DNA of 46,706 nucleotides from positions 1-46,706 of the IMG/VR virus record IMGVR_UViG_3300031576_000088. The stretch is one strand, 5' to 3'. A program made the position numbers and the translations under genes. Below are positions 15,556 to 23,966 of the stretch, piece after piece. Position 1 is the stretch's first letter; each line of letters opens with the position of its first letter. The notes under the pieces were generated by a model, which was given only the letters and a program-made list of their open reading frames with translations, was not told the DNA's origin and searched no databases. This DNA comes from a virus.

Positions 15556-16061
15556 GTCGGAACTGGAATTGTTCCCCCGATGGAAAGCTTTACTTCAAAG
15601 TCATAAATCTCTCCTTTCTGTCCTAGTCTGCCAAATTCATAATAGTCAATAGTATATCCTATTGTTGGAGTAGGATCCAAGTTAAGTCTTACTGCATTTG
15701 GAGAAAAAAATCCAATGTGACCAAAGACATGAACCGTATCAATCTGAGAACGAATTGAAAACTCTTCCAGTTTTTTTATTTCAGTATCAGTTGACGTTTT
15801 GAAATTTCCTCTGATGATAAGATACGCTTCTCTCAATCCGTTTTCCTGTGTGCTTGTCTTTCTTGTACCGTTTGGATTTGGAGCTGAAATGTGCTTTATA
15901 TTGTTTTCATATCTTTTTCTGGAACCTTCAAGAAGTTTGTCAGGATAAACAAACTCAAGACATTGGAGTGGAGCATTTGCCAGCATCAATGCAGGAGTTG
16001 CAAAAGTCGGATTAGATGCTGGAGTGGCAGCTGTTCTATAATAAAGCATAGCATTAGCCAA
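15552..16061 (-). CDS. Tail protein (169 aa)
   Basis: Beta-rich protein with the motif GEIYDFEVKLSIGGTIPVPT at the C-terminus, typical of small baseplate or tail-tip proteins. It overlaps the 922-aa gene by ATGA and so is co-translated with it. No exact family recognised. Confidence 0.65.
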   Translation of the reverse strand: MANAMLYYRTAATPASNPTFATPALMLANAPLQCLEFVYPDKLLEGSRKRYENNIKHISAPNPNGTRKTSTQENGLREAYLIIRGNFKTSTDTEIKKLEEFSIRSQIDTVHVFGHIGFFSPNAVRLNLDPTPTIGYTIDYYEFGRLGQKGEIYDFEVKLSIGGTIPVPT

Positions 16062-16063
16062 AT

Positions 16064-16780
16064 CTATTCACCCAAATGCAGCTGAATATATCGAATGTGG
16101 CCATCACGGAGAGTCCTTGTGTTTGAAACTTCAGGAGCTCGCTGCCTGAGCCTCTGGCCAGCATCAGAAGTAAAAAATACCTGCCCTGACCTTATTCTTA
16201 AAATTGTATCAAGCTGAGAAATTTCTTTAACCTGATCTAGAACAAGCTTTCTAACATCAAAAATGCCTCCAGCTCCAAACTGAGCTTTAAAGAGCTCAAA
16301 AACAGTCTGTGCAACTTCAACAGCAAAGAATACGATAGCAGCAGGGCCAGCAATTTTTAAAATTTGTGGAAGCTTTGCTGCAATCCATGCAGTAGGATTC
16401 TGAATAAGGCTGAGGCCTTCTCTTGTAACTTTTCTAGCTTCAATAAACGGATTATGTCTAGCAAACTTTGGAACCCTTGGGTTCTTAATCTTCTGCTCCT
16501 GCTGAAATTTTGTAAGTGGAGCTAGTCCAGTTGCAACTCCTCCTCCAAACAAAAATTCTCCTCTTGGTATTCTAGTTTCAAACCCAGCTGGAAGAGCTCG
16601 TCTAGACCTTTCAGTAAAACTAATTGGAGAACGTGAGCCTGTGAGCTGACGTTGCAAAGCCTTGAACTCCTTTGCTATCTTCTTGGCCTTCTTTACCTTG
16701 TCCTGCTCTCTTTGTAATACATCTTCGTTAATTACTCGTAAGTCTATCTCTTCATTGATTTCTCTTTCAGGACTAGACAT
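16064..16780 (-). CDS. Tail protein with central hydrophobic helices (possible short tape measure)
   Basis: A 238-aa protein: a basic helical N-terminus (REQDKVKKAKKIAKEFKALQ), a Gly/Pro-rich linker, then a hydrophobic pair of helices (ILKIAGPAAIVFFAVEVAQ, residues 145-163) and a C-terminal mixed domain. The gene sits where a tape-measure gene normally lies, between tail tube-type genes and baseplate genes, but is far shorter than usual. Either a very short tape measure or a membrane-penetration protein. Confidence 0.55.
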   Translation of the reverse strand: MSSPEREINEEIDLRVINEDVLQREQDKVKKAKKIAKEFKALQRQLTGSRSPISFTERSRRALPAGFETRIPRGEFLFGGGVATGLAPLTKFQQEQKIKNPRVPKFARHNPFIEARKVTREGLSLIQNPTAWIAAKLPQILKIAGPAAIVFFAVEVAQTVFELFKAQFGAGGIFDVRKLVLDQVKEISQLDTILRIRSGQVFFTSDAGQRLRQRAPEVSNTRTLRDGHIRYIQLHLGE

Positions 16781-16805
16781 TGTATTTCAATCATTCTTCT
16801 TGTTT

Positions 16806-17318
16806 TTATGCTTTGAGAATTGAATCTATCCACTTTTTAGTTTCCTCATCTAACCTACGCTGCACAGCTGGCCTCTTCTCTCTGATCGTATCCTCGATGA
16901 ACTTCTTGCCTACATACTTTGGGATATGAACCTTTTCGGCAAAAATTCTTGTACCGAGTTTATCAATCCAACTCAGAGCCTTTTTGTAGAGTGCCTTTAC
17001 ATCGTAGGCCTTTCTTCCCTTCTCAATGAAAACGGCCACTGGAAAGCCAGTGTCAGATATGTATGTTGAACGCACAAAGAAGAGAACATGCTTGGCCCTG
17101 ATTCCCTCTGCTATTACTTTCTTGTCTAAAAATGTGGTTTGAATTACTTTCTTGGAAATGTTTGCAGCTTCCATCTTGCGATGAATCTCGTCAATTATCT
17201 CTTCTTCAATCAATCTAGTTGTTGTAAAAACTACAAAGCCAGAATACTGAAGCTTGATCTGAGCTAGCTTTATCTCAGTATCATCAAGTAGTTTCTCTGA
17301 GGAGATTTGTAAAGGCAA
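16806..17318 (-). CDS. HK97 gp10-like tail completion/connector protein (candidate)
   Basis: A 170-aa protein with a TTG start preceded by GGAAGA. After N-terminal helices, FPVAVFIEKGRKAYDVKALY resembles the GTxxHxI/xK segment of HK97 gp10-type proteins, and the C-terminus is a basic helix. These cap the tail or join it to the head. The gene order supports this; the sequence match is only approximate. Its start overlaps the previous gene by 35 nt. Confidence 0.5.
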   Translation of the reverse strand: MPLQISSEKLLDDTEIKLAQIKLQYSGFVVFTTTRLIEEEIIDEIHRKMEAANISKKVIQTTFLDKKVIAEGIRAKHVLFFVRSTYISDTGFPVAVFIEKGRKAYDVKALYKKALSWIDKLGTRIFAEKVHIPKYVGKKFIEDTIREKRPAVQRRLDEETKKWIDSILKA

Positions 17319-17769
17319 TTATTCTTCCTGAGATTGGAGCAGTTATTACTCCTCCAGCTTCTCTTGCAATTCCAATTCTTTGTATGTCAAGAGTAACACG
17401 AAGATTGACAAAAGAAGGTGAGGCAGCTTTTGTCTTAAACTTTCCAACAAAAGTTCCTGTAACCCTGTTTTTCAGGATTTCTTTTTGATGGATGAAATAG
17501 GATAGAGTCTTTGTGTTTGTTGGAGGAGTTACAGTGTCAGCCTCATCAGCTGTAAGAATAATATCCATCTCAAAAGTGTGATTCTGGCCGTTACGAATCA
17601 ATGCAAGGGTTCCAGAGTCGTCATATCTGTCCTCATCCAGCCAATCAAATAATGTATTTAAAGTCTGTAATGAACGAAAACGGTAAAAGTTAGAACCTTC
17701 TTGCAGCTGCAAGAATCCGTCAAAGCCCTCTGCCCTGTCTGCAATTTGGTTAATGTCAAAGTCAACCAT
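17284..17769 (-). CDS. Putative tail tube protein
   Basis: A 161-aa beta-rich protein with DDSGTLALIRNGQNHTFEMD and NLRVTLDIQRIGIA strands, the layout of a small tail tube or baseplate tube protein. Size and place (after the terminator-like gene, before gp10-like and the hydrophobic protein) fit. No diagnostic motif; moderate inference. Confidence 0.5.
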   Translation of the reverse strand: MVDFDINQIADRAEGFDGFLQLQEGSNFYRFRSLQTLNTLFDWLDEDRYDDSGTLALIRNGQNHTFEMDIILTADEADTVTPPTNTKTLSYFIHQKEILKNRVTGTFVGKFKTKAASPSFVNLRVTLDIQRIGIAREAGGVITAPISGRIIAFTNLLRETT

Positions 17770-17801
17770 TAGTTTTCAAGCTCCTTGGTAATACAAAAAC
17801 A

Positions 17802-18569
17802 TTATCCAGAAACAATTTCCAGCTGAAGTATCACTGTTTTTAGTCCGTCATATCGCACATTATATCTCTGTCTTACTGGAATTACTGTCATGGCCCTTGG
17901 AGTGCTTCCTTCCGTTAAAGTTGCAGCAATCTCATTTTTTGCTACAATAGCTGCCTGAACTGCATCAAATGCAGCTTTCACATATTCATATTCAAGGAAC
18001 TTTGATCCAACGTTATCTTCTGGAACAACCTTGGAGTTTCCAGAGTCGTCAGACGGCCTCATATAGTTCCTGCCCTCATCGCCAGTTTCAGCTAAAATTT
18101 GAAGTGTCTGTGCAGCAATGGATAAAGTCATCTGAGCTCCAATCAATCCTACTCCTGTGACTGATGTAATTTCGTTGGCAGTTACAAGGAGAAATGTTTC
18201 AATGTGTCTGACAGGATCAGGCTTGTCCTCGTTCTGGCTCCAGTTGAAAATTTCTCTGAATATTTTGGTTCCTGCAAGCTGTGCATTATCAAGAGTTGTT
18301 CTGATTATATCCTGAATTGTTTTTACAGTTGCAATCTCTGCTGTTGCGGTTCCTGCAATTCTAAAATAAAGGATCACACGAAAAGTTTGAGATGTGTCTT
18401 TGATTTTGTAATCTTTAGCTATTACTTCAGGAACTTCATTTGTAATGTCAACTCTTGGATAAATCTGCCTCCCTTTTGGGGGAATGTTATCAAAGATTCG
18501 AAGTGTCACTGGATAAGGAGAGCTTGGAGTATCCAGCAGAGCTTTGATTTGTGCGTTAGTTAGAACCAT
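17802..18569 (-). CDS. Tail/neck structural protein (255 aa)
   Basis: N-terminal region TNAQIKALLDTPSSPYPV with FRVILYFRIAG and ATVKTIQDIIRTTLDN resembles a tail-terminator type alpha/beta fold. The C-terminal half has an Ala-rich helix (YVKAAFDAVQAAIVAKNEIA) and ends in a beta strand. Best guess is a tail terminator or tail completion protein; the family is not certain. Confidence 0.5.
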   Translation of the reverse strand: MVLTNAQIKALLDTPSSPYPVTLRIFDNIPPKGRQIYPRVDITNEVPEVIAKDYKIKDTSQTFRVILYFRIAGTATAEIATVKTIQDIIRTTLDNAQLAGTKIFREIFNWSQNEDKPDPVRHIETFLLVTANEITSVTGVGLIGAQMTLSIAAQTLQILAETGDEGRNYMRPSDDSGNSKVVPEDNVGSKFLEYEYVKAAFDAVQAAIVAKNEIAATLTEGSTPRAMTVIPVRQRYNVRYDGLKTVILQLEIVSG

Positions 18570-18580
18570 TTAGCTCAGTG

Positions 18581-18751
18581 TTAATGATGGACTAAAATAC
18601 TTAAACGTCTTGATGGAATGATTGCACGAAGAAGCTTCTCTATTTCCTTGGAACGGTTTATTTCATCGCCTGCTGTATTGCAGGAATAATCAATGTCATC
18701 TAACAGTTCGTCATCTAAAGAGATAGAAAGTACATGACGGTTCTGGCCCAT
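18581..18751 (-). CDS. RHH DNA-binding protein inside the tail operon (56 aa)
   Basis: ATG at 18751, TAA at 18581. HVLSISLDDELLDDIDYSC followed by INRSKEIEKLLRAII is a ribbon-helix-helix domain. It lies 2 nt after the 200-aa gene and 11 nt before the next. A regulator embedded in the structural operon would be made late and could shut off early genes. Confidence 0.75.
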   Translation of the reverse strand: MGQNRHVLSISLDDELLDDIDYSCNTAGDEINRSKEIEKLLRAIIPSRRLSILVHH

Positions 18752-18753
18752 GC

Positions 18754-19356
18754 CTAAACCTCAGCCGATGGCTTTACTTTGGCTAGTCCGTGCTTCTCTT
18801 TCTGGAACAGCGAGTCAGACGATTGTTCAAGCTTGGCCAAGTCTGCTACTGTATGCTCGAAAAAGTCATTCTTATTTTCCATTAGTACAATTCTGGCTCC
18901 ATGATTGTAAACAAAATAGAGTCTTGTTGTGGTATTGAAAATCGTACCAATAAGAGTTTCATATTTTTTTGCAATGTCTTTGTCACCTGCTTTGTGCAGA
19001 TACTTGTAAGTCTTTTGTCCGACTTGAGTTGTAACACTCTCGTATCTGCCCTTGTCAGGATTCCAGATTTCTTCCAAAACTTCATCAGCTTGATCAGGAA
19101 CCCTTTCTCCAAATTTGGGTTTCTTGGGATCTGTCTGAAACTTTTTTCCTTTGGAATAAACTATCTCACGGCCAATCCACAGCTCATCTTCTCTCTTGTT
19201 TCCATAGTCGTTGTCTCCGTATCTACGAACCAAAAATGCATAGAAAAACTCCCCATCGTCTTTGAGTTCCCTCCAAATTCTAAGAGCTCGCCAGCCTTTG
19301 CCCCAATCAAAATCTTTTGGGAGTGGTTGTATGTTCTCTTCAATCTGGAGTGGCAA
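18754..19356 (-). CDS. Hypothetical protein, first gene of the connector/tail operon
   Basis: A 200-aa protein with TTG start at 19356. Rich in charged and aromatic residues (WGKGWRALRIWRELKDDGEFFYAFLVRRYG), with a mixed alpha/beta character and a C-terminal helix. It follows the capsid terminator and a promoter palindrome, so it begins a new transcript. A head-tail joining role is plausible from position only. Confidence 0.65.
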   Translation of the reverse strand: MPLQIEENIQPLPKDFDWGKGWRALRIWRELKDDGEFFYAFLVRRYGDNDYGNKREDELWIGREIVYSKGKKFQTDPKKPKFGERVPDQADEVLEEIWNPDKGRYESVTTQVGQKTYKYLHKAGDKDIAKKYETLIGTIFNTTTRLYFVYNHGARIVLMENKNDFFEHTVADLAKLEQSSDSLFQKEKHGLAKVKPSAEV

Positions 19357-19367
19357 TAGATACTCAA

Positions 19368-19387
19368 TTTATTAAACATTTAATAAA
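19368..19387 (-). promoter_or_regulatory. Late promoter palindrome (connector/tail operon)
   Basis: TTTATTAAACATTTAATAAA is a perfect 9-bp inverted repeat with a 2-bp spacer. The identical 20-mer occurs upstream of the small terminase gene at 42.5 kb. One arm can serve as the TATA box for the TTG at 19356. Confidence 0.6.
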
Positions 19388-19423
19388 CTTGTTGGTATGG
19401 AAAGTTTTCACTAACTGCTGAAT

Positions 19424-19438
19424 TAAAAAAAAGAAAAA
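19424..19438 (-). terminator. T-run terminator after the major capsid gene
   Basis: On the minus strand CCCCTTTTTCTTTTTTTTAA follows the capsid stop by about 12 nt. The strongest T-run in the window; it would separate capsid from tail transcripts. Confidence 0.7.
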
Positions 19439-19450
19439 GGGGAATTTGTT

Positions 19451-20632
19451 TTATGCTGGAGCTACTGGAGTTGTAGCTGCCGTTATTCTTCTGCCTGTGT
19501 TTAGATTGATGATTGCTGCTAAGTGGAAATCAAAGATTCCATATATTTCTGAGCCTGAGATTTCTTCTTTCTTGCTAGCTACCCTAGTTGGCCCTTGGAA
19601 TAATGCACAACAAGTCTCATCACCTACATCTAGTACATAGGCCACTCCCTGCGGAATGAAGTGATCCTGAACGAGTCCTACTCCTGCAAATCCCTTGATT
19701 GGCCTCAATGAAGGCTCCCAAGATGGATCTGGAGCTGGCTCAAACATGCCTTTTACATAGGAGTTTGATTCATAGTCTGTGTATGAAACTGAATGCATAC
19801 CCATTCTGTTGAACGTTCCTCCAATACCTGTAGCTTCGATGCTTGATGTGATAATTCTCGCTACGTCTTTCTTCGGGTTAATTGTAGAACGATCTGTGGA
19901 TGCCACGAAGCTTCCCCAATCGCCTAGAGCTGCTACGCTTGTCAGTCCTGTCTCTAATATCGAGACAATATCAAAGCTCGTACGCTGCTCTACCTTGGTA
20001 GATGCAACGGTAATCGAATCCTGCAATGGATTGTGGATATTCTTGAGCATTGCCTCTTCTGAGATTTCGAAGATTAGTCCGTACTTCTTGGCCTCAAAGT
20101 GAGCTCTGCTGTATCGAATTTCCTTCGGATATGGCAACTGTAGTTCTCCAATCTCAACCATACCACTGAGCTTTTTGAGAGTATCAATGTCTATGACCAA
20201 GTTTGGTATGCCAACTTCCTGAGCTAGATTCTTGGCTGCATACTTTCTCTCCTTGAGTCCGAATAATTTCGCAAACACGTTGAGAATGTTTACAGCTGAG
20301 CTTGTTGGACTTGTCAAAGCTCCCATCCTCTGCCTTCCTCCTGCAAGATATTCGTCTCTGAAGTTTAGATACGTTTGATGAAATTCTTCATCAATGTAAG
20401 GACTTCGAAGATTTAGCCCTGAAATGTCAAGGCCGTCTTTCTTTGCAGTTCGGATTGCGGAGATGTTAGCAAGTCGTATCTGTGGATCAAACACAGGGAA
20501 GAAGTAATCTTGGTTATTGAATCCGTAAGACGGTTCAGCTACACCTGCGTAAACTAGCTTATCATCTGGATTCAGCCAATATTGGTAGCCTGCATTAAGG
20601 CTTCCAAATGTCATTTCTTCTTTTACTTCCAT
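19451..20632 (-). CDS. Major capsid protein (HK97 fold)
   Basis: A 393-aa protein in the classic position: after scaffold and decoration genes and before a strong terminator. Sequence features of an HK97-type capsid include an N-terminal arm, a long helix (LNVFAKLFGLKERKYAAKNLAQ, given in part), a central YSRAHFEAKKYGLIFEISEE strand region and a C-terminal DFHLAAIINLNTGRR beta element that would form the A domain loop and rim. The overlap with the decoration gene is 2 nt apart. Confidence comes mainly from gene order and length. Confidence 0.85.
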   Translation of the reverse strand: MEVKEEMTFGSLNAGYQYWLNPDDKLVYAGVAEPSYGFNNQDYFFPVFDPQIRLANISAIRTAKKDGLDISGLNLRSPYIDEEFHQTYLNFRDEYLAGGRQRMGALTSPTSSAVNILNVFAKLFGLKERKYAAKNLAQEVGIPNLVIDIDTLKKLSGMVEIGELQLPYPKEIRYSRAHFEAKKYGLIFEISEEAMLKNIHNPLQDSITVASTKVEQRTSFDIVSILETGLTSVAALGDWGSFVASTDRSTINPKKDVARIITSSIEATGIGGTFNRMGMHSVSYTDYESNSYVKGMFEPAPDPSWEPSLRPIKGFAGVGLVQDHFIPQGVAYVLDVGDETCCALFQGPTRVASKKEEISGSEIYGIFDFHLAAIINLNTGRRITAATTPVAPA

Positions 20633-20634
20633 GT

Positions 20635-21141
20635 CTATGTCCTATCCATTAACTTTATAGCAACAACATCATTTGCAACAGCTGCTCGCAAAGGCTTATC
20701 ACCTGCACTTAGAGTTTCAGCGAATGGAGTTGTAGCTGCTCTCGCAAAGATTGCTCCCTCAATTCCAACATACATTCCTACGATCAAGTCAGGATCATCA
20801 ACGGCAGTAACAAATTTCATTACCTTTGCTGTTGTAGCTGACACTTTCACATAGTCGTAGGGATTGAGTGCGTCTGTTGTTGAAACAGTTCCAATCTGTC
20901 CTCCTCCAATTACTCCAATGTTTTTATCACCAGCTGCTCCTCCTGAGTTATCAACTGATTCGATTGCAATAAGTGGAGCTAGTTTTGCACTGTTTGCTTG
21001 AGTTGCTTTCTTTACAAATCCAACGTCAGCGATACAAAGATCGCCTTTGACAATATTCTCATTGTTTTCAGGTAGATACTGAACCATTGGAGGAATGCTC
21101 AGTGTCATTCCAACTACCCATACTTGATATGGATTGGACAT
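20635..21141 (-). CDS. Capsid decoration/stabilisation protein
   Basis: A 168-aa Gly/Ala/Val-rich beta protein (KGDLCIADVGFVKKAT, YDYVKVSATTAKVMKFV, GMYVGIEGAIFARAA), resembling DUF2190-type decoration proteins that sit on HK97 capsids. Located directly before the capsid gene. Confidence 0.75.
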   Translation of the reverse strand: MSNPYQVWVVGMTLSIPPMVQYLPENNENIVKGDLCIADVGFVKKATQANSAKLAPLIAIESVDNSGGAAGDKNIGVIGGGQIGTVSTTDALNPYDYVKVSATTAKVMKFVTAVDDPDLIVGMYVGIEGAIFARAATTPFAETLSAGDKPLRAAVANDVVAIKLMDRT

Positions 21142-21143
21142 TT

Positions 21144-21800
21144 CTAAATATCAGTCAAATCAGCTTGTGTTCCCATGCTTGCGGAACGCTGACCTGCTCC
21201 TCCCTCCTCTTTGAATATTGTCGTCTTTTCTGGACTGTGTACTATGTTGTCTCGTCTTGATGCAATTCTAGTCTGATTTATGGACTTGATGCCATCAAGC
21301 TTTGCTTGCAAAATTTGTAAAGAGTCCTTGCTTTGCATGATTTCGTTGTACTTGGCCTGTCTTTGTGACAGTGGGAAGTAACTTGCAAAATCATTGGCAA
21401 GTTTTTCTTTATCTTCTTTTGCAAACCTTTCTTTGAGACTTGCAACTTCTTCTCTTAGCTTATCAGTTTCAGAAACAGCTTTCTTGGAACCTTTTTCTCC
21501 TTTGTCTCCAGCAGCTATCATTTCGTCTGGCTCTGGAGCTTCAGGGTTTTCAGGTTCTTCAGGTTCTCCTTCTGTGGCAGGAACGCCTTCGGCCACTTCT
21601 TGAATTTTATTTTGTACCATTCCCAAGTTCTCAGAAACTCCTTGCAGAATTTCTTTTACTTGATCTGGCCCAAGAGTGCCTCCTCCGTTCATGTCCATGT
21701 CCTGAGCTAATTTCTGAATCTCACTAGCATATTTTGAGATTACATCTTTTGCAGATAGAAGTTTTGTTTTCAGTGATGCATTGTTTTGTTGTTTACTCAT
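21144..21800 (-). CDS. Scaffolding protein
   Basis: A 218-aa, highly charged, mostly helical protein: an N-terminal helix pair, an acidic Pro/Glu-rich linker (EGEPEEPENPEAPEPDE), a coiled coil (SETDKLREEVASLKERFAKE) and a disordered C-terminus. This profile and the place just upstream of decoration and capsid genes are typical of a phage scaffold, which guides procapsid assembly and is then removed by the protease. Confidence 0.78.
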   Translation of the reverse strand: MSKQQNNASLKTKLLSAKDVISKYASEIQKLAQDMDMNGGGTLGPDQVKEILQGVSENLGMVQNKIQEVAEGVPATEGEPEEPENPEAPEPDEMIAAGDKGEKGSKKAVSETDKLREEVASLKERFAKEDKEKLANDFASYFPLSQRQAKYNEIMQSKDSLQILQAKLDGIKSINQTRIASRRDNIVHSPEKTTIFKEEGGAGQRSASMGTQADLTDI

Positions 21801-21827
21801 AGTTATTGAGATTTCTTTCTCTCTGTA

Positions 21828-21862
21828 TTATATAAGATGTAGGTTCAAATTTAATAAATTTG
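21828..21862 (-). promoter_or_regulatory. Capsid operon promoter with A/T palindrome
   Basis: TTATATAA (about 21828-21835) lies about 30 nt above the scaffold ATG. CAAATTTA-A-TAAATTTG (21846-21862), an 8-bp inverted repeat, sits just upstream of the TATA box, as at 34.8 and 37.5 kb. Confidence 0.6.
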
Positions 21863-22645
21863 TCAAACCTTCTTTTTTCTAATCTTTGATATTGTCTTTA
21901 TATTTTCCCTTCTCTTTAGTTTTGAGCTTCCAACGTTGGTATTTTTGACTCGGATCTTTGATATGGCCACGTTTGCCAGCCTGAGAATCTTTTTCCTTGT
22001 GGAGCTTGGCTGATAGAACCAAGGTCTGTAATCTGGCCCTCCCATGCCAAATGGCCTCAAGACTGCAACTTGCAAATCTTCTAGTATTGGAACAACTTCT
22101 GTAGCGAGACTACGAAAGGCTTGCTTGAACCTACTCAGATTTTCAGATATGCCTACTGATTCCAGAGACAAGGATCGTATTGCTATTTTTACTTTGTTAA
22201 GCGACTCTGATACTGGAACAGTCTCAGTAACTAGACTCCTAAATACTGACTTGAGGCGAGTAAGAGATTCTCCTACAGGAACCGTTTCTGTTGGCACAGT
22301 TCTTATGCTAGTTTTTCGTCTGGCCAGTGATTCAGAAATAGCAACTACTTCGGTTGCAAGACTCTTGAAGCTAGTTTTCAGCCTAGACAGAGTTTCGGAG
22401 ATTGATACAGTCTCAGCTGTTAAAGTCCTGAATGAGAATTTGGTACGAGCTAAAGTTTCTGATACTGAGACAGTTTCCGTAGCTAAGCTTCTAATTATAA
22501 GTTGGCCTCCTATTGCCTTGATTTCGATTGGAAGCTTTCCAGAGCCAGCAGTATCTTTATTTGTAAATGCTTTCTCTATTCCATAACGGTTGAATTGAAA
22601 GTGCTGTGTATCATCAAACTGCTTTTGATCTTCAGAGCCATCCAT
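21863..22645 (-). CDS. Virion-associated protein with seven 21-residue repeats
   Basis: A 260-aa protein. Residues 52-192 are about seven tandem copies of a 21-residue unit (RSLATETVSVSETLARTKFSF). The C-terminus is Lys/Arg-rich with an aromatic turn (DYRPWFYQPSS). The ETVSISETL-type unit resembles repeats in Nitrososphaerota surface proteins and recurs in the 30-kb protein. A fibrous or surface-adhesive virion function is plausible; no catalytic residues seen. Confidence 0.8.
   Translation of the reverse strand: MDGSEDQKQFDDTQHFQFNRYGIEKAFTNKDTAGSGKLPIEIKAIGGQLIIRSLATETVSVSETLARTKFSFRTLTAETVSISETLSRLKTSFKSLATEVVAISESLARRKTSIRTVPTETVPVGESLTRLKSVFRSLVTETVPVSESLNKVKIAIRSLSLESVGISENLSRFKQAFRSLATEVVPILEDLQVAVLRPFGMGGPDYRPWFYQPSSTRKKILRLANVAISKIRVKNTNVGSSKLKRRENIKTISKIRKKKV
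22070..22492 (-). repeat. Tandem coding repeats, 63-bp period
   Basis: Seven units of 63 bp encoding the 21-residue ETVSxSExL repeat of the surrounding gene. DNA identity between copies is moderate while residues are conserved, indicating selection on protein sequence. Confidence 0.75.
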
Positions 22646-23476
22646 CTATTCCCACACTACATGAATATTTCCATACCACAAACCTGTTGAAGTACCGTTT
22701 GGAACATGAATTGTTGACAAACAAGCAGAATCAATTTTTTGTGGTAGATTGGAAGTTTGTAACACCAAATCCCTTTCATTATATCTTGCAGCCTCATAAG
22801 ATACAACTGCGAGTCTTTTTAATAACATGACTCCAAAGTTTCCTGCTGTTAGTGTTGATGCGGATAGGGTTAGAGATTGAATTGATCTAGCTCCCCTGTC
22901 TCCTGCTTGTAATGGAAGCAGCTGTACTTGATCAGCTGTTGGAGCTAATGCCCCTCCTCCATATCCTCCTGTCCAAAAAGCTACTGATGTTGTGGTTCTT
23001 CCAGCTGTTCCGTCTTGATTTGTATATGACACTGTTACGTTAGATGCTGTTGTACCTGTTGCAGTCCAGCAAATCAAAGCTATCAGCAAATCTTCGCCTG
23101 TTGTGTATCTTGTTAGTGCCAAAGAATTGATTGTCTGAGCTGTAATTACTGTTCCACTCAGTCCAGAATTAAACCAACACACATCAACAAGCCAAGACGT
23201 TCCTTGTGTTGCTCCTCCCACTCCATATTTCAAAAAATAGGCTGTATTTGCTGTAACACCATTTGCCATATAGATAGCTCCTGTTGTATCTCGTGTTGGA
23301 ACTGTTCCACTTCCTGTTGCTGGAACTGCCCCTGCTGCTGGAGTGCCAGCTCCTCTCCAAGTAAATACAGGAACACCAGCTGCATCAGCAGTTTGTGAAC
23401 CTTTGAAGATTGATCTGTGATCCTGTTTCCCAGCTGTCAGAGCTGCGATTATTGCATCATAGTTAGTGAAGGCCAA
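22646..23476 (-). CDS. Beta-rich virion protein (276 aa)
   Basis: A Gly/Ala/Thr-rich protein with a low-charge core (GVTANTAYFLKYGVGGATQG, then SVAFWTGGYGGGALAP) of the sort found in minor capsid or fibre proteins. The C-terminus ends in a GLWYGNIHVVWE strand. TTG start, overlapping the previous gene by 14 nt. No specific family. Confidence 0.65.
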   Translation of the reverse strand: MAFTNYDAIIAALTAGKQDHRSIFKGSQTADAAGVPVFTWRGAGTPAAGAVPATGSGTVPTRDTTGAIYMANGVTANTAYFLKYGVGGATQGTSWLVDVCWFNSGLSGTVITAQTINSLALTRYTTGEDLLIALICWTATGTTASNVTVSYTNQDGTAGRTTTSVAFWTGGYGGGALAPTADQVQLLPLQAGDRGARSIQSLTLSASTLTAGNFGVMLLKRLAVVSYEAARYNERDLVLQTSNLPQKIDSACLSTIHVPNGTSTGLWYGNIHVVWE

Positions 23477-23771
23477 GCTTTACTCCCTGACTTCTTTCTC
23501 TGTTTCGGATCTCGAGAGATTGTCTGTCGCATTCTATGTCAAAGTTCTTTAAAATTTGGGGATTGACTCCCTGCCTGATTGCCCCTTCTGTATCAATGTG
23601 TAGCTGATAGATCATCGCCTTTCGAAAGGCCCATGCTGAGATATTATTTTTTATCATCCACATTCTGATTTCGTTTATCTTTCCGCAACACTCATCAAAG
23701 TCTTTTTGATCTTTGAGTTGTGGAAGGCTTTTGATAATACCGAGAAGTTCGGTATTTACATCACGCATCAT
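23463..23771 (-). CDS. Small helical protein (102 aa)
   Basis: Helices LLGIIKSLPQLKDQKDFDE and MWMIKNNISAWAFRKAMIYQ, with a basic C-terminus. It sits between minor virion genes; similar short helical proteins near the capsid operon often act as chaperones or connectors, but no family is recognised. Confidence 0.65.
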   Translation of the reverse strand: MMRDVNTELLGIIKSLPQLKDQKDFDECCGKINEIRMWMIKNNISAWAFRKAMIYQLHIDTEGAIRQGVNPQILKNFDIECDRQSLEIRNRERSQGVKLGLH

Positions 23772-23956
23772 CTAAATTCCTCATGTAATACAAATACATG
23801 AACTAATCTAAAATTTGTGTATAATGGTTCTTCTATCATTTCATTAAACCTTTGATCTGCTTCTTCTTTCGTTTCATATCTGCTATCAACAATCCAGCTA
23901 TCTATACGTTGGACTCTTTTCAAACAAGTAAAATATTCAAAAGAGTCCTGTGTAAT
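23768..23956 (-). CDS. Small protein with uncertain non-ATG start (62 aa)
   Basis: A coding-like frame ends at TGA overlapping the next ATG. It has no ATG/GTG/TTG before residue 18; the 5' part is open only from an ATT at 23956, or a TTG further in (47 aa). The protein pattern (DSWIVDSRYETKEEADQRF) is clearly protein-like with a beta-alpha-beta look. Real but start uncertain. Confidence 0.5.
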   Translation of the reverse strand: MTQDSFEYFTCLKRVQRIDSWIVDSRYETKEEADQRFNEMIEEPLYTNFRLVHVFVLHEEFR

Positions 23957-23966
23957 TTCTCTTCAC

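Noticed and set aside
22070-22492. CRISPR-like array
   Set aside because: The 63-bp periodicity is coding, with no spacers and diverged repeats; no cas genes in the window.
22044-22586. 180-aa plus-strand ORF opposite the repeat protein
   Set aside because: Created by the repeat periodicity of the minus-strand gene; composition mirrors the repeats.
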